From NCBI GenBank assembly GCA_951799405.1, contig OX637343.1, positions 4,836,001-4,900,000 on the forward strand: a DNA stretch of 64,000 nt. The letters run 5' to 3'. Below the pieces are notes generated by a model. The model was not told the DNA's origin. It saw nothing but the letters and a program-made list of their open reading frames with translations, and made no database searches. The translations under genes and the position numbers were made by a program. This document shows, piece by piece, positions 1 to 9,965 of the stretch. Position 1 is the stretch's first letter, and every line of letters begins with the position of its first letter. Source of the DNA: Agapetus fuscipes (taxonomy: Eukaryota; Arthropoda; Insecta; Trichoptera; Glossosomatidae).

Positions 1-365
1 AGAGTTCTTTTAAATATTTTTAAAATAAATTTCTTGTTTTTATAAGACACATTGGTCCAGTACACATGCAAACATTGCTCATGTAAAATTTTCTCAATGG
101 CGTATACGGTAAACAAGAACTAAGGCAGCGATTTCCTGTGTTTTTGTTTCATTTTCGAAAAACAAAGATAGAATGCCGGCTTTGTTTTTGTACAACTCTA
201 TATCCACACCTTAAAGGTAAAACTGAATAACTATCACATTACCTCCTTTTAGTGTTTGTTTGTCTTATGTCCATCAGAGGTAATATCACATGAGCAATGT
301 TTATATGTGTGCTAAACCGAATGCAGGAAATTGATTTTGAAAATACAAAAAAAGAACTCTCACCC
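1..365. repeat. Rep-H foldback repeat
   Basis: Bases 1-85 recur inverted at about 285-362 (for example ACATGCAAACATTGCTCATG against CATGAGCAATGTTTATATGTG), so this is a foldback with a spacer of about 200 bp. A second copy of the left arm lies at 60556-60690 with only a few differences, which shows the repeat is dispersed. No open frame is credible. The spacer carries a short piece resembling the MITE-G end (CACACCTTAAAGGTAAAACTG, near 209). The class is unknown; a DNA-transposon foldback is most likely. Confidence 0.6.
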
Positions 366-597
366 TATCGTGCGTTACCTATGTGTCTTACATAGTTCAG
401 ATTGTGTAGAATGTGATTCTAAAGACATTTTCATTTCAAGGTCATCTTTGATCAAATGGTAGATAAGCCAAACAAGCACTGAGTAGACGATTAAGCTAAC
501 ATAGGTTTCTGAGATAAATGCACATTTTCCCTATCTTCTACGAGAGAAAACACTGAAAAGTGTGAAAATCCTGTAGATTCAAAATTTATCATGAGCA

Positions 598-893
598 TTT
601 GCTTGCATTTCATGCCGAGAGCAAGGGTTCGATCCCTGTCGAGGGTGTCAGAAATGATTTCCCGTTTCAGTGTTTATTTCAAACCCAAAATTAATACCGG
701 CAAGGTTTACTCAGCCTTCACAATAAATCAGCCCCCTCGGGAGCTGGGAAACCCCTACTTCAATTGAAGTAGTTGTCGTGAGGCCGGCTCCCTTATACCG
801 TAAAAATAAATAGGTCTCAAATCGCCACACGCTATACTTTCGGAAATAACGCAGGCAAGGACTTACACTTTATCTGTAGCTAAGTTGCATTAC
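598..893 (+). mobile_element. SINE-B copy, head truncated
   Basis: It starts inside the tRNA-like head (GCTTGCATTTCATGCCGAGA), has a B-box-like GGGTTCGATCC, then the shared body (ACCGGCAAGGTTTACTCAGCC, a CCCCTCGGGAGCTGGG hairpin block, CCCTTATACCGTAAAAATAA) and ends at GTAGCTAAGTTGC. It is diverged but nearly full length after the head. Confidence 0.75.
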
Positions 894-929
894 CTACTTC
901 CTTTTAATAAAAAAATATATATCTATATT

Positions 930-1203
930 TGGATGATTTATTTGGTGAGCGCTGTTTTTGCGTGTATCACACCTCCCTCTGTGAGCTTGGCCGTTGCTGT
1001 AGAAAGCGCAAGCAAGACCCAGTTACTGTAAGCCTGGATGGGCCTTTAGTGACCGGTCTTTGTTAAAGGTATTTGAATTTTTCACTCAGCAAGAAGCATA
1101 TTTTGAAAATATAAATGATGTATTTGTGTGCTTCACCGGGATTCAAACCCACAACCTTTCATTTACGAGTCAGAAATGTTAACCACTAGACCACGGACCG
1201 GTA
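930..1203 (-). mobile_element. SINE-A copy
   Basis: On the minus strand a tRNA-like head (ACCGGTCCGTGGTCTAGTGG with a GGTTTGAATCCCGGTG B box) is followed by the SINE-A body and the GAGCGCTGTTTTTG / TCACACCTC tail module. It is full length and inserted in MITE-G. Confidence 0.8.
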
Positions 1204-1252
1204 AATTAGTCCAGTTACCATATGAGGATTTTATCCACGACTTCTCAAATCA

Positions 1253-1507
1253 GTTCCTTGACTCATAGGTTGGTATGCGGCTGACCACCCATGCTGTAAA
1301 AATGGTTCACTTTGCCAACGTCACCCCTGTTTCAGGGAAGGACGGCAAAAGTAGCAGGGTGAATGTCCATTTGGGATTTGGTTTTTGTGTTGTAGGTTCA
1401 CATGCGGCATATTTAACCGCGAACTCATACGTATCTGCTTGTGAAGATGCATATAATGTGAATCTCAAATGTGACATATCTTTGCAACTTAAATTAGATT
1501 AGATTAG
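1253..1507 (+). repeat. Rep-C copy with ATTAG tail
   Basis: A full Rep-C copy. It starts at CTTGACTCATAGGTTGGTATG, runs through ACCCCTGTTTCAGGGAAGG and GTCTGCTTGTG-like blocks, and ends in TTAGATTAGATTAG. The 75-codon open frame over it is not conserved in other copies (frameshifts and stops), so it is not a gene. Confidence 0.75.
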
Positions 1508-1976
1508 ATCCACGATTTCTCAAATCAGTGAATCGGGACTTATTCAGTTTTACCTTCAAGGTGGCGAAGTTTTTTTTATTTGCAGATTATGTCATAAAAC
1601 GAAGATGGGTCTGGTGAAATAGAGATAAGACATGTTCCCATCATGCCGAGAATCCATTGGGGTAGTCACGCGCTACTTTGTAAATGTGTAAAAACCCAGA
1701 GAACCCAAAAAAACCTAGGCCGACAATGGGGCGGGAAAACCCAAGCACTTTAACAAAGAGAAAAGACAATGCGGTGTTGTTTGCCATCGGCGCCAAAGGT
1801 TATAAAGCCATAGACAGGTAGTATACAAAGTTCGGCAGTAGATAATAAAATAGGCTGACAAAATATTGTCGCTTGTAAATCAAGTGCATCCATCTTTCTT
1901 TTGGCATTGAAATCTCCAGTGGTTCAGAACTACGTCGAAAATAAAATGTTTACCCTAAAGAAAAATATACTGTTTC

Positions 1977-2085
1977 CTTGAATGATAAGTTGGGATGAGG
2001 CTGATATCCCATATTGTAAAAACTGGGTTAAATTTGCCAATGCGACGCCGGTTTCAGGGAAAGGCGGCGGGAGTAAGCGCAAGGC
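1977..2085 (+). repeat. Rep-C 5' fragment
   Basis: CCTTGAATGATAAGTTGGGATG through TTTCAGGGAAAGGCGGCGGG matches the first 110 bases of Rep-C. It is cut off by the next SINE-B. Confidence 0.6.
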
Positions 2086-2091
2086 GTCTAA

Positions 2092-2410
2092 GCTACACAT
2101 ATAGTGTAACTTATTGCCGCGTTATCCCCGAAGAGTTTCGCATGTAAAAACGCAACTACGCTTCACATATAGTGTAACTTATTGCCGCGTTATCCTTGAA
2201 GGGTTTCGCATGTGGTGAGTTGAACCTTATTTTCTAAGTAAGGGGGCTGGCCTTACGCCAACCACTTCAGTAGAAGTGGGGTTTTCCCAGCTCCCGAGGG
2301 GGCTGCTACTCATTGTTTGTGAAGGCTGAGTACAACTAGTGCCGGTAATTTGTTTTGGGTTTTGAAATAAACACCGAGACGGGAAATCATTTCTGACATT
2401 CATCACATTC
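2092..2410 (-). mobile_element. SINE-B copy with duplicated 3' end
   Basis: A minus-strand SINE-B body. The terminal 57 bases (CACATATAGTGTAACTTATTG and GCCGCGTTATCC) occur twice in tandem, at about 2095-2145 and 2153-2210, so two tails are stacked. The tRNA head is missing or degenerate beyond 2400. Confidence 0.7.
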
Positions 2411-2440
2411 ATGGCATTCATCAAATCATTTTGAAATCAG

Positions 2441-2763
2441 TCCGGTCGATAGCTCAGTTGATAGAGTGCTTGCATTCCATGCCGTGAGCTCGGGTTCGAA
2501 TCCCACCGAGGGTGTCAGAAATGATTTCCCGTTTCGGTATTTATTTCAAACCCCGAAATAAAATACCGGCAAGGTTTACTCAGACAAGAAATGAGTACCA
2601 GCCCGCTCGGGAGCTGGGAAACCCCCACTTTAACTGAAGTGGTTGGCGTAAGGCCGGCCCCCTTACCTCTAAAAGTAAAAAGGTTCAACTCGCCACATGC
2701 GACCTCTTCGGGGATAACGCGGCAAGAAGTTACACTATATGTGTAGCTTAGTTGCGTTTGCGT
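2441..2763 (+). mobile_element. SINE-B copy, full length
   Basis: The best complete plus-strand SINE-B. The head GGTCGATAGCTCAGTTGATAG supplies an A box, GGTTCGAATCCC is a B box, then the GTCAGAAATGATTTCCCGTT body follows and it ends TAGCTTAGTTGCGTTTGCG. It is transcribed by RNA polymerase III by family analogy and has no protein. Confidence 0.85.
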
Positions 2764-2765
2764 TT

Positions 2766-2847
2766 AAATCCACGGTGGGATTCGAACCCGAACATGGAAC
2801 CCATGGCATGGAATGCTTGCACTCTTCCAACTGAGCTAGCAACCAGA
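2766..2847 (-). mobile_element. SINE-B head-only fragment
   Basis: An isolated tRNA-like head on the minus strand (GGGTTCGAACCC mirrored as GGGATTCGAACCCG, then GAGCTAGCAACC). It abuts the tail of the preceding plus-strand copy, so the two face tail to tail. Confidence 0.6.
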
Positions 2848-2867
2848 CTAAAGAAAAATATACTGTT

Positions 2868-3110
2868 TCCTGGAATAATAGGTTAGTATGAGGCTGACGT
2901 CCCATGTTGTAAAACTGGGCTCACTTTTTCCAATGCCACACCGTTTCAGGAAAAGGCAGCAGGAGTTACAAAGTTTATTTTCATGAGAGGTTTCGTATAT
3001 AACTTGCATGTACGCACGCATTATGTGTAAACGTGAACATACACGCGTAATACTTGTGGGCGGTAAATATAAGCCTTCTAAAATATATAATCTATTTTTA
3101 AAAGATATAT
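2868..3110 (+). repeat. Rep-C copy, diverged
   Basis: GGAATAATAGGTTAGTATGAGG through CCGTTTCAGGAAAAGGCAGC is clearly Rep-C. The second half (2990-3110) is heavily diverged, with GCATGTACGCACGC-like remnants. Confidence 0.6.
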
Positions 3111-3174
3111 CACCTACAAGCAGTCACGTGTAAGTTCGCCCATACACATGCCGCATGTGTTCGGCTAAAAAAAA

Positions 3175-3512
3175 ACGCAACTAAACGCAACTAAGCTACA
3201 CATATAGTGTAACTTCTTGCCGCGTTATCCCCGAAGGAGTCGCATGTGGCGAGTTGAACCTATTTATTTTTACAGGTAAGGGGGCCGGCCTTACGCCAAC
3301 CACTTCAGTTGAAGTGGGAATTTCCCAGCTCCCGAGGGGGCTGGTACTAATTTCTTGTAAAGGCTGAGTAAACCTCGCCGGTATTTATATTATGGGGTTT
3401 GAAATACACACCGAAATTGGAAATCATTTCTGACACCCTCCTCGGTGGGATTCGAACCCGAACTCACGGGGTAGAATGCAAGCACTCTACCAACTGAGCT
3501 ATCGACCGGACT
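3175..3512 (-). mobile_element. SINE-B copy, full length
   Basis: From the GCAACTAAGCTACACATATAG tail (in plus orientation) to the TGAGCTATCGACCGGAC head, the whole element is present on the minus strand. Confidence 0.85.
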
Positions 3513-3540
3513 ATGGCTACCAACCAATAAGTCAAGCAAA

Positions 3541-3750
3541 GCAATCTATAATCTTAGTTGCAAGGAGTTCATATTTAATGCATGCCCACAAAAAGAGACG
3601 TACTTACGATTTAAAATTCAAACCTCGAATGAGCATAGACATTGCATGTTTTGCCGACCTTCCCTGAAATGGGGGCGACATTGACAAATTGACCCTTTTT
3701 TACAGTATAGGTGGTCAGCCTCATACCAACCTTTAAGTCAAGGATCCAAA
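3541..3750 (-). repeat. Rep-C copy
   Basis: AATCTATAATCTTAGTTGCAAG to TCATACCAACCTTTAAGTCAAGG is the reverse of Rep-C. The middle is diverged. The 63-codon open frame here is not conserved. Confidence 0.65.
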
Positions 3751-3929
3751 AAACAATAAAAATATATTAAGCCCCTTACAACCAAGCCGTGTAACATCGC
3801 AATTTTTTGTCCTTGTCAAATTTGCGGACAATATTTAGTTTTTTATTTATAACTGTATACTCAGCCTTCACAAGAAATAAGAACATGCTATCTCATTAGC
3901 AAGGGAATGAGCACAAAATGAATTTGACG

Positions 3930-4360
3930 TCACTGTAACTCTGTCGCCATTCCGCTAGGGGTGGCCAGAGCCTCTGCAGAGCTGCCTCCATTTTTTCCTA
4001 TTTTTACATACCTCTTTTAATTCATTCATATCCATCACCTTTTTCATGCATTTTCTTCTTTTACGCTCACTTTGTAAATCCCATTCTTTCACAATCTCCT
4101 CAATCTGATCACTCCATACTTTTCTTCCCTATTTTTCCTTTCACACTTTCTTTGTAGACATACTTTGTCAGTCTATCATCATTCATTCTTTCCACATGCC
4201 CAAACCATCTCATCACATTCTTTTGTACCTTAACTTTCACATCCTCTTTCAAATCACATTCTTTTTTTACCCATTCATTCCTAACTCTATCCCTCAGAGT
4301 TTTTCCTGTCGTGCTTCTCAAATGCTTCATTTCCACCGTACATACTTTACTCATTTCGCT
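3930..4360 (-). mobile_element. RTE-like LINE, 3' fragment
   Basis: The minus strand encodes KVCTVEMKHLRSTTGKTLRD, KKECDLKEDVKVKVQKN, MRWFGHVERMNDDRL and a stop-disrupted C terminus. It is the same family as the longer copy at 53590-54560 (KVCTVEMAYLRAMAGKTL, MRWFGHLERMDDERL). MRWFGHVERM is the hallmark of the C-terminal region of RTE-like and related LINE polymerases. It is 5' truncated with no catalytic region, and joins head-on to the plus-strand LINE fragment at about 4380. Confidence 0.75.
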
Positions 4361-4379
4361 ATCGGTACACACGGTACGT

Positions 4380-4722
4380 AATACATTGCATGGACTGGCG
4401 CCAGAATACTTGCAGGAATTGATAATCCCGAGGAGTCTGAGTGAGAGGGGGCTCACTCTGCGATCTGTTGGCAATACTCTTATACCTATATATGTCAGTA
4501 CACAATGCAGAAAAAACAGCACAGTGTTCGGAGACTGCGTTTTCGCAATTGCAGGACCGTCCACTTGGAATCAGCTGCCCCCAGAAGTGCGCGCCAAGGA
4601 AGGGATTGAAAGTTTTAAGAAGGGAATGAAGACCCATTTCTTCACCGCCGCGTCAAGCCTGAAAGTGCCTTTGCAGTGACAGTAGTCACGAAACGGCGCT
4701 CTAAAAATCATCAGCATCATCA
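4380..4722 (+). mobile_element. CR1/L2-like LINE, 3' fragment
   Basis: The plus strand encodes LHGLAPEYLQELIIPR, RSVGNTLIPIYVSTQ, FGDCVFAIAGPSTWNQLPPE and FKKGMKTHFF, then a stop at 4677-4679. This is the conserved end of CR1/L2-type reverse transcriptase proteins (WN.LP..... FK..LKT.LF). The 3' end is ACGGCGCTCT followed by an ATCATC-like tail, the same terminus as the 28.8-30.8 kb and 44.6 kb LINEs. It is strongly 5' truncated. Confidence 0.75.
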
Positions 4723-4815
4723 AAGACCGGTCACTAAAGCTCCATCCAGCCTTACAACACCTGGGTCTTGCTTGAATATTGGCAATTTGTAGCGACGACC
4801 AAGCTCGTAAACAAC
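4723..4815 (+). mobile_element. SINE-A body fragment
   Basis: AAAGACCGGTCACTAAAGC to CGACGACCAAGCTCGTAAAC is the middle module of SINE-A in the form used by the A-B dimer. The head and tail are absent. Confidence 0.6.
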
Positions 4816-5089
4816 ACCTTTACTGCAGTACAACAAGTATCATAGACCCATACAGGACTATTCTTTGCTGAAAGTTTCATAGCCACCTACCGAATTTGGT
4901 AATATTTGTATGAAGAATAATCAGCTGTTCACTTGCGGCCATCTGGGATTGACAGGTCTTCATACAAATGCATCATTAGTTTGTCAAAGCGTGGTCTCAA
5001 CGGACGACTAAAATGTCTAAGAATAGCTCCGATAGTCTCTGAAATCTAGGGAGTCTCCCGCACAGGATTTTCTTCAAAAAACGACAAAT

Positions 5090-5216
5090 ATGTGAAAGTC
5101 CTGCAGTTTAGAAGTTTGTCATGAGCTCTTCCTTATAATTAGTTCTCTTACTATGAGAAATCACACACGATAAAATGATTTATCCACGATTTCTCAAATC
5201 AGTGAATCAGCACTGG
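5090..5216 (-). mobile_element. MITE-G fragment
   Basis: It matches MITE-G in reverse (TTGTCATGAGCTCTTCCTTATAATTAG, then ATCCACGATTTCTCAAATCAG). It is interrupted at about 5217 by a LINE fragment. Confidence 0.6.
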
Positions 5217-5565
5217 TGCAAATGGTTGCAAATGTGGAAGGAGGAATACCCGGAGAGCTTTGTGCAGCCTGCAGAGAGCCTACCTCCAGGAAAGAACCTC
5301 GAGTGGCCCGTGTGGAAATCCATGAACAGATTGAGGACAAATGTTGGAAGAGCCCGGGCCAACATGCTGACCTGGGGATTTCTGGGACGGGAGGACTCTA
5401 CACTATGTGAGTGTGGAGCTCAGCAAACAATGGAGCACCTGCGGTGTTGTCCCTCCTGTCCGACAAGCTGCTCCATGGATGATCTCTTTGCGGGAAACCA
5501 AAGAGCTGTAGACATTGCTCGTTACTGGGCCAATACGGTGTGAAGCTGACACGAAGAAGAAGAAG
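5217..5565 (+). mobile_element. LINE 3' fragment with zinc-binding C terminus
   Basis: The open frame encodes KWLQMWKEEYPESF, NRLRTNVGRARANMLTWGF, CECGAQQTMEHLRCCPSC and IARYWANTV, then stop at 5541-5543. The Cys-Cys-His-Cys block after the polymerase is the usual C terminus of Jockey/I-type LINE ORF2 proteins (C.CG..QTM.HL..C). It is followed by a GAAGAAGAAGAAG tail. There is no reverse transcriptase core: the copy is 5' truncated and inserted into MITE-G. Confidence 0.7.
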
Positions 5566-6530
5566 CACTGGTTAAGTTGTACCTTTAAGCTAGCAATATA
5601 CCTACAAGTATTGCGTGACTGTAAGATCTACATTCGTTGGTTTTCACTAAATTTGGCAATATTTTACGTGTTTGAAACCAAAAGCGATGAAATAAGTTTC
5701 CCGCACAGGATTTCTTAAAAAAAATTTTTCGAGAAAATACTTTCAAATAAAAAAAAACCGACTTCATTTATTAGATGCACTGGTTTTGCATCCCTGATTT
5801 AGAAGAGTAGGTACTCTAATGCACTTTCTCTGTCTTTCTTTGACAGCGCCGCTACCGACAGGACGTTAAACAATGCAATTATTAATTGTTACTATTCCCT
5901 AGGGAGGACCGAGGAGATACCGGTCAGTTAGTTTTTGGACGCCATCGTGAGAGGACTCCAGCTTCTTCCATCTTCAAGGTGAGGACGACTCATTTGATAA
6001 TTTCTTCCAACTCTTTCAAAAATCTTTTTCTAAATCACACACACCTGTTGCGTTTGCCCGCCGAGAAAAAAAGTTATCGTATAATTTTGTGCTGAATCCA
6101 TTATCCTAAATAATCGCAATATTCTTTAAAAAGTTTGAAATTTAAATTAACTTCGTGGGTGGTCCGCCATTTTCATTTTTTGAATTAATTCAAATCAGTC
6201 TACATTTTTCTGTTCAGGAGCGGTCCTGGCATTTTTGAAAATCCTTTCGTTGCTAGCATATTTTTAATTTATTTTCTATTTTTAAATAAGGTTTTCTCAT
6301 TCAAATGAACTGCGTAGAGGGTCTCATCAAAGGACGCTACAAATTTCCGCCATTTTCTTTTTCTGCATCAAAAAAAATCTGTTTGTTTGGTCCTGGCATT
6401 TTTGAAAATCCTTTCGTTGCTCACATATTGTATTATATTTTATTTTACATTACGATCCTTTTATTTGGGTCATTTTCTTTTTACACCCACAAAGGTAGTA
6501 CCTACATCAAAATGTAAAACTACGCAGTTA
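5566..6530. other. AT-rich stretch without a supported gene
   Basis: Small frames here overlap AT-rich DNA and lack splice or homology support. A direct repeat is visible: GGTCCTGGCATTTTTGAAAATCC occurs at about 6222-6244 and again at 6389-6411, with flanking sequence partly shared, so a segment of about 165 bp has been duplicated in tandem. Confidence 0.4.
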
Positions 6531-6778
6531 TTTGACTTATAGGTTGGTATGCGGCTGACCACCCATACTGTAAAAAATGGTTCACCTTGCCAATGCCACC
6601 CCTGTTTCAGGGAAGGACGGCAAGAGTTGCAGGGCTTATGTTAATTTGAGATTGGGTTTTTATAATGTAGGTCCACATGCGGCATGTCTTAGCGCGAAAT
6701 TATACATGTCTGCTTGTGGGAATGCATTTGATATAAATCTTAAATGATATATATCCTTGCAGCTTAGATTAGATTAGA
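6530..6778 (+). repeat. Rep-C copy
   Basis: Starts TTGACTTATAGGTTGGTATGCG and ends CTTAGATTAGATTAGATA. It is the first of two full copies in direct tandem. Confidence 0.8.
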
Positions 6779-6799
6779 TATTACTTTATTTTGTTATAA

Positions 6800-7055
6800 C
6801 TCCTTGATTGATAGGTTGGTATGCGGCTGACCACCCATACTGTAAAAAATGGTTCACTTTGCCAATGTCACCCCTGCTTCAGGGAAGGTCGGCAAGAGTT
6901 GCAGGGCTTATGTTCATTTGAGATTGGGGTTTTTATATTGTAGGTCCACATGCAGCATGTGTAAGCGCGAAATTATGCATGTCTGCTTGTGGGAATGCAT
7001 TTAATATGAATCTCAAATGATACATATCTTTGCAGCTTAGATTTAGATTAGATTT
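6800..7055 (+). repeat. Rep-C copy
   Basis: The second tandem copy: CCTTGATTGATAGGTTGGTATG to CTTAGATTTAGATTAG. It is about 90 percent alike to the preceding copy by eye. A third copy starts at 7066. Confidence 0.8.
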
Positions 7056-7065
7056 TAGAACTCCT

Positions 7066-7285
7066 TGACTGGGCTTGGTATGAGGCTGACCCCGTTCTGT
7101 AAAAATTGGTTCACTTTCGCCAGCTTTCCCAGCTCTGAAGCTGTTACTCATTTTTTGTGAAGTGGTTGGCGTAAGGCCGGCCCCCTTACCTGTAAAAACA
7201 AATATGTTCAACTCGCCACATTCGAAACTTTCCGGGGATAACGCGGCAAGAAGTTAAACAATATGTGTAGCCTAGTTGAGTTCAA
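7066..7285 (+). repeat. Rep-C start joined to SINE-B end
   Basis: 7066-7128 is the first 60 bases of Rep-C (GACTGGGCTTGGTATGAGGC). From about 7129 the sequence switches to SINE-B (TTTCCCAGCTCTGAAGCTG, GGCCGGCCCCCTTACCTG) and ends GTGTAGCCTAGTTGAG. A chimeric junction between two repeat families. Confidence 0.6.
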
Positions 7286-7329
7286 TCATTGACCATGTGC
7301 CGAGATCATCATTATTATGTTTTATGTAT

Positions 7330-7715
7330 TGAAAAAATTATGGGTTGAAAAATTCATAAACCTTTACCAATGACCGATCACCAAAGGTCCATCCAGCCTT
7401 ACAGCAACTGGGTCTTGCTTGAGAATTGGCGCTTTGTAGCGACGACGACCAAGCTCGTAAAAAGGTCGATAGCTCAATTGGAAGAATGCTTGCAATCCAT
7501 GCCGAGAGCAAGGGTTCGATCTCAAGGTTTACTCAGCCTTCACAATAAATGAAAACCAGCCCCTCGGGAGCTGGGAAACCCCCACTTTGACTGCAGTGGT
7601 TAGCGTAAGGTTACCTCTTACCTGTAACAATAAATAGGTTCCACACGCCACATGCGAAACCCTCCGGGCACAACGCTGCAAGAAGTTACACTACATGTGA
7701 AGCTCAGTTGAGGTG
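7330..7715 (+). mobile_element. SINE A-B dimer, 5' truncated
   Basis: SINE-A body (AAACCTTTACCAATGACCG to CGACCAAGCTCGTAAAA) runs straight into a SINE-B head (GGTCGATAGCTCAATTGG). A shortened B body lacking the GTCAGAAATGATTTCC block follows. The A-to-B joint is the same as at 8320, 22795 and 56500. Confidence 0.75.
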
Positions 7716-8051
7716 AGTTCAATCATTGACCATGTGCCGATATCATCGTTATTGGATATGTATGCCTTGTTAGTATTTTAAATTTGTAAAACCATTAAAA
7801 TATTTCACACCATGCCATTTTATAATTTTTGTATATGAAGATATATATATCTGTGATGGCTTTAAAATATTCATAATATATTTTCCATGGGTGGTCTAAT
7901 TTGTACAGGGTGGTCGCGCCATGCTGTCTACCAAATTCAGTCTAAAAAATGCGTACATACAACCACCTTAAAGGTAAAACTGAAAAAGTGTTAATTCATT
8001 GATTTGAGAAATCGTTCATACATTTTTATTGGGTATAACTTCTCATAGTAA

Positions 8052-8556
8052 GTCTACATACGCAACGCAACTAAGCTACAAATATAGTCTAACTTCTTCC
8101 CTGCTTTATCCCCGAAGGGATCGCGTGTGGCGATTCGGGACCTATTTATTTTTAAGAGTGAGGGGGCCGGCCTCACATCAATCACTTTCAGTTGAATTGG
8201 GGGTTTCTCAGTGCTCGGAGGGGGGGTGGTTCTCATTTCTTGTGAAGGCTGAGTCACCCTTGGGATCGAGCCCTTGTCTCGGCATGGAATGCAAGCGTTC
8301 TGCCAATTGAGCTATCGACCTTTTTTCGAACTTGGTCGTCGTCGCTACAAAGCGCCAATTCTCAAGCTAGACCCAGTTGCTGTAAGACTGGATGGACCTT
8401 TGGTGACCGGTCATTGGTATAGGTTTATGATTTTTTCAACCCAGCAAAGAGAAAATTTGAAAATATAAATGGTATATTTTTTGTGCTCCGCCGGGATTTG
8501 AACCCACAACCTTCCATTCAGAGTCCGATGTGTTACCACTGAACTATGGACCGGTC
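8052..8556 (-). mobile_element. SINE A-B dimer, full length
   Basis: On the minus strand: A head (CCGGTCCATAGTTCAGTGG, B box GGTTCAAATCCC), A body to 8330, short oligo-A joint, B head (GGTCGATAGCTCAATTGG at about 8308-8325), B body, and a tail at 8052. About 500 bp with two tRNA-like heads. The 93-codon and 67-codon open frames across it are chance frames. Confidence 0.8.
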
Positions 8557-8847
8557 CGTAGTCCGTAGTGGCAACACTTCGGACTCGTAAATGGAAGGTT
8601 GTGGATTCGGATCCCGGCGGAGCACAAAAATATACCATTTATATTTCGAATGTGCTCTTCGCTGAGTTGAAAAATTCATAAGCCTTTACCAAAGACCGGT
8701 CACTGAAAGGTCCATCCAACCTTACAACAACTGGGTCTTGCTTGAGAATTGGCGCTTTCTACAGCGACGACCAAGCTCGCAGAGGGCTCTTGAGGTGTGA
8801 TACACACAAAAACAGCGCTCACCAAATAAATCATCCTAATATTATTA
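8551..8847 (+). mobile_element. SINE-A copy, full length
   Basis: Head GACCGGTCCGTAGTCCGTAG, anticodon-loop region GGACTCGTAAATGG (CGT anticodon position, Thr-like), B box GGATTCGGATCCC, body, and tail AACAGCGCTCACCAAATAAA with a TTATTATT end. It is arranged head to head with the preceding dimer, sharing the palindrome GGACCGGTCC at the joint. Confidence 0.85.
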
Positions 8848-8849
8848 TC

Positions 8850-9052
8850 TATTTATAATCTACCCACAGAAAAGCACATGTAGGTTCGCGCCTACACATT
8901 CTGCATGTGTGCATATAAATAAACAAAACCCCAAATGAACATAAACCTTGCGATTCCTGCCGCCTTTACCTGAAACCGAGTTGGCATTAGCAAAGTGAAC
9001 CAATTTTTACAGTTTGGGTGATCAGCCTCATACCAAACTATCAGTCAAGGAG
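8850..9052 (-). repeat. Rep-C copy
   Basis: Reverse Rep-C from TATAATCTACCCACAG to ATCAGCCTCATACCAAAC and GTCAAGGAGC. It is slightly shortened in the middle. Confidence 0.7.
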
Positions 9053-9344
9053 CATGTTAACTAATTATAAGGAAGTGCTCATGAAAAACTTCCTACCTAC
9101 ATGATTTTCCCAATTTTGTAGTGTTTGCTTTCGTAGAAAGTTGCATTTATCTGATAAACCCATGTTAGCTTAAAATGTCACTTATTCAGTTTTCCTTGTA
9201 AGGTATCTATAATATTATGTATGTGTGAATCAAAAAAATGTCGTACTCTGCTATTCCTAGAAAAGATATAAGGTGGTCAAAAAAACTACGAAAAAGTGAA
9301 TCTATCTAAGTAGCAAGGATACACCAAAATCCACATTCGTATTT

Positions 9345-9545
9345 CTTGACTTATAGGCTGGTATGAGGCTGACCACTCATGCTTAAAGATGGTTCACTTT
9401 GCTAATTTCACCCCTGTTTCAGCGAAGGTTGGCTAAAGTTGCAGTGCTTATGTTCATTTGAGGTTGAGATTTTAATTTGTAAGTAAACATGCAGCATTTG
9501 TAGGCGCGAACTGTTGGTTCGCGCGCATGCATTTGATATTTAAAA
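9345..9545 (+). repeat. Rep-C copy
   Basis: TTGACTTATAGGCTGGTATGAGG to CGCGCATGCATTTGATATT. The ATTAG tail is missing. Confidence 0.7.
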
Positions 9546-9629
9546 AGGGTCACGAGAAATCGGTCAAAAAATTCTCGTCCACGGAAAATTCGGTCACACG
9601 ACAGTTCGTCGTTCGTTCTATTCGCAGGG

Positions 9630-9965
9630 TAAAATATCCATAAACCTTAACGAAAGACCGGTCACTAAAGGTCAATCCAGCCTTACAGCAGGGTCTTGTT
9701 TGAGGATTGGCGCTGTTTACAGCGACGACAAAGCTCGCAGGAGGCTTTTGAGGTGTGATAACACAAAAACAGCGCTAAAATCTATATCTAAGCTGCAAAG
9801 ATATGTATCAGTTGAGATTCATATTAAATGCATTCCCACAAGCAGGCACGCATAATTTCGCGCTTACGCATGCCGCATGTGGACCTACAATATAAAAAAC
9901 CCAATCTCAAATGAACATAAGCCCTGCAACTCTTGTGCTCATCAAATAAATCATCCTAATTATTA
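9630..9965 (+). mobile_element. SINE-A split by a Rep-C insertion
   Basis: SINE-A body and tail run to AAAAACAGCGCT at about 9774. A minus-strand Rep-C piece follows (about 9775-9935, ATCTAAGCTGCAAAGATATG to AAGCCCTGCAACTCTTG). The SINE then resumes with GCTCATCAAATAAATCATCC. This shows Rep-C inserting into an existing SINE-A. Confidence 0.7.

Larger units (their letters stand above)
493..1568 (-). mobile_element. MITE-G, broken by three nested insertions
   Basis: Pieces at 493-598, 1210-1252 and 1508-1568 together match the intact MITE-G at 31793-32039 in reverse orientation. They are separated by a SINE-B (598-893), a SINE-A (930-1203) and a Rep-C (1253-1507). The outer end reads TTCAGTTTTACCTTCAAGG. 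The order shows that MITE-G was here first and served as a landing site for three later retroposons. Confidence 0.6.
7966..9215 (+). mobile_element. MITE-G with a 1-kb nested SINE/Rep-C insertion
   Basis: Left part 7966-8050 (CCTTAAAGGTAAAACTG to CTTCTCATAGTAAGT) and right part about 9056-9215 (TAATTATAAGGAAGTGC to CAGTTTTCCTTGTAAGG) are contiguous in the intact copy at 31793-32039. Here 8051-9055 separates them and holds an A-B dimer, a SINE-A and a Rep-C. Confidence 0.65.

Noticed and set aside
1275..1502. 75-codon frame, repeated at 49656-49883 with similar protein
   Set aside because: Both lie wholly in Rep-C copies; other copies break the frame, so the likeness is due to the repeat.
2441..2520. 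Functional tRNA gene calls at SINE heads
   Set aside because: Heads have A and B boxes but altered stems and continue into SINE bodies; no complete cloverleaf with a terminator was found.
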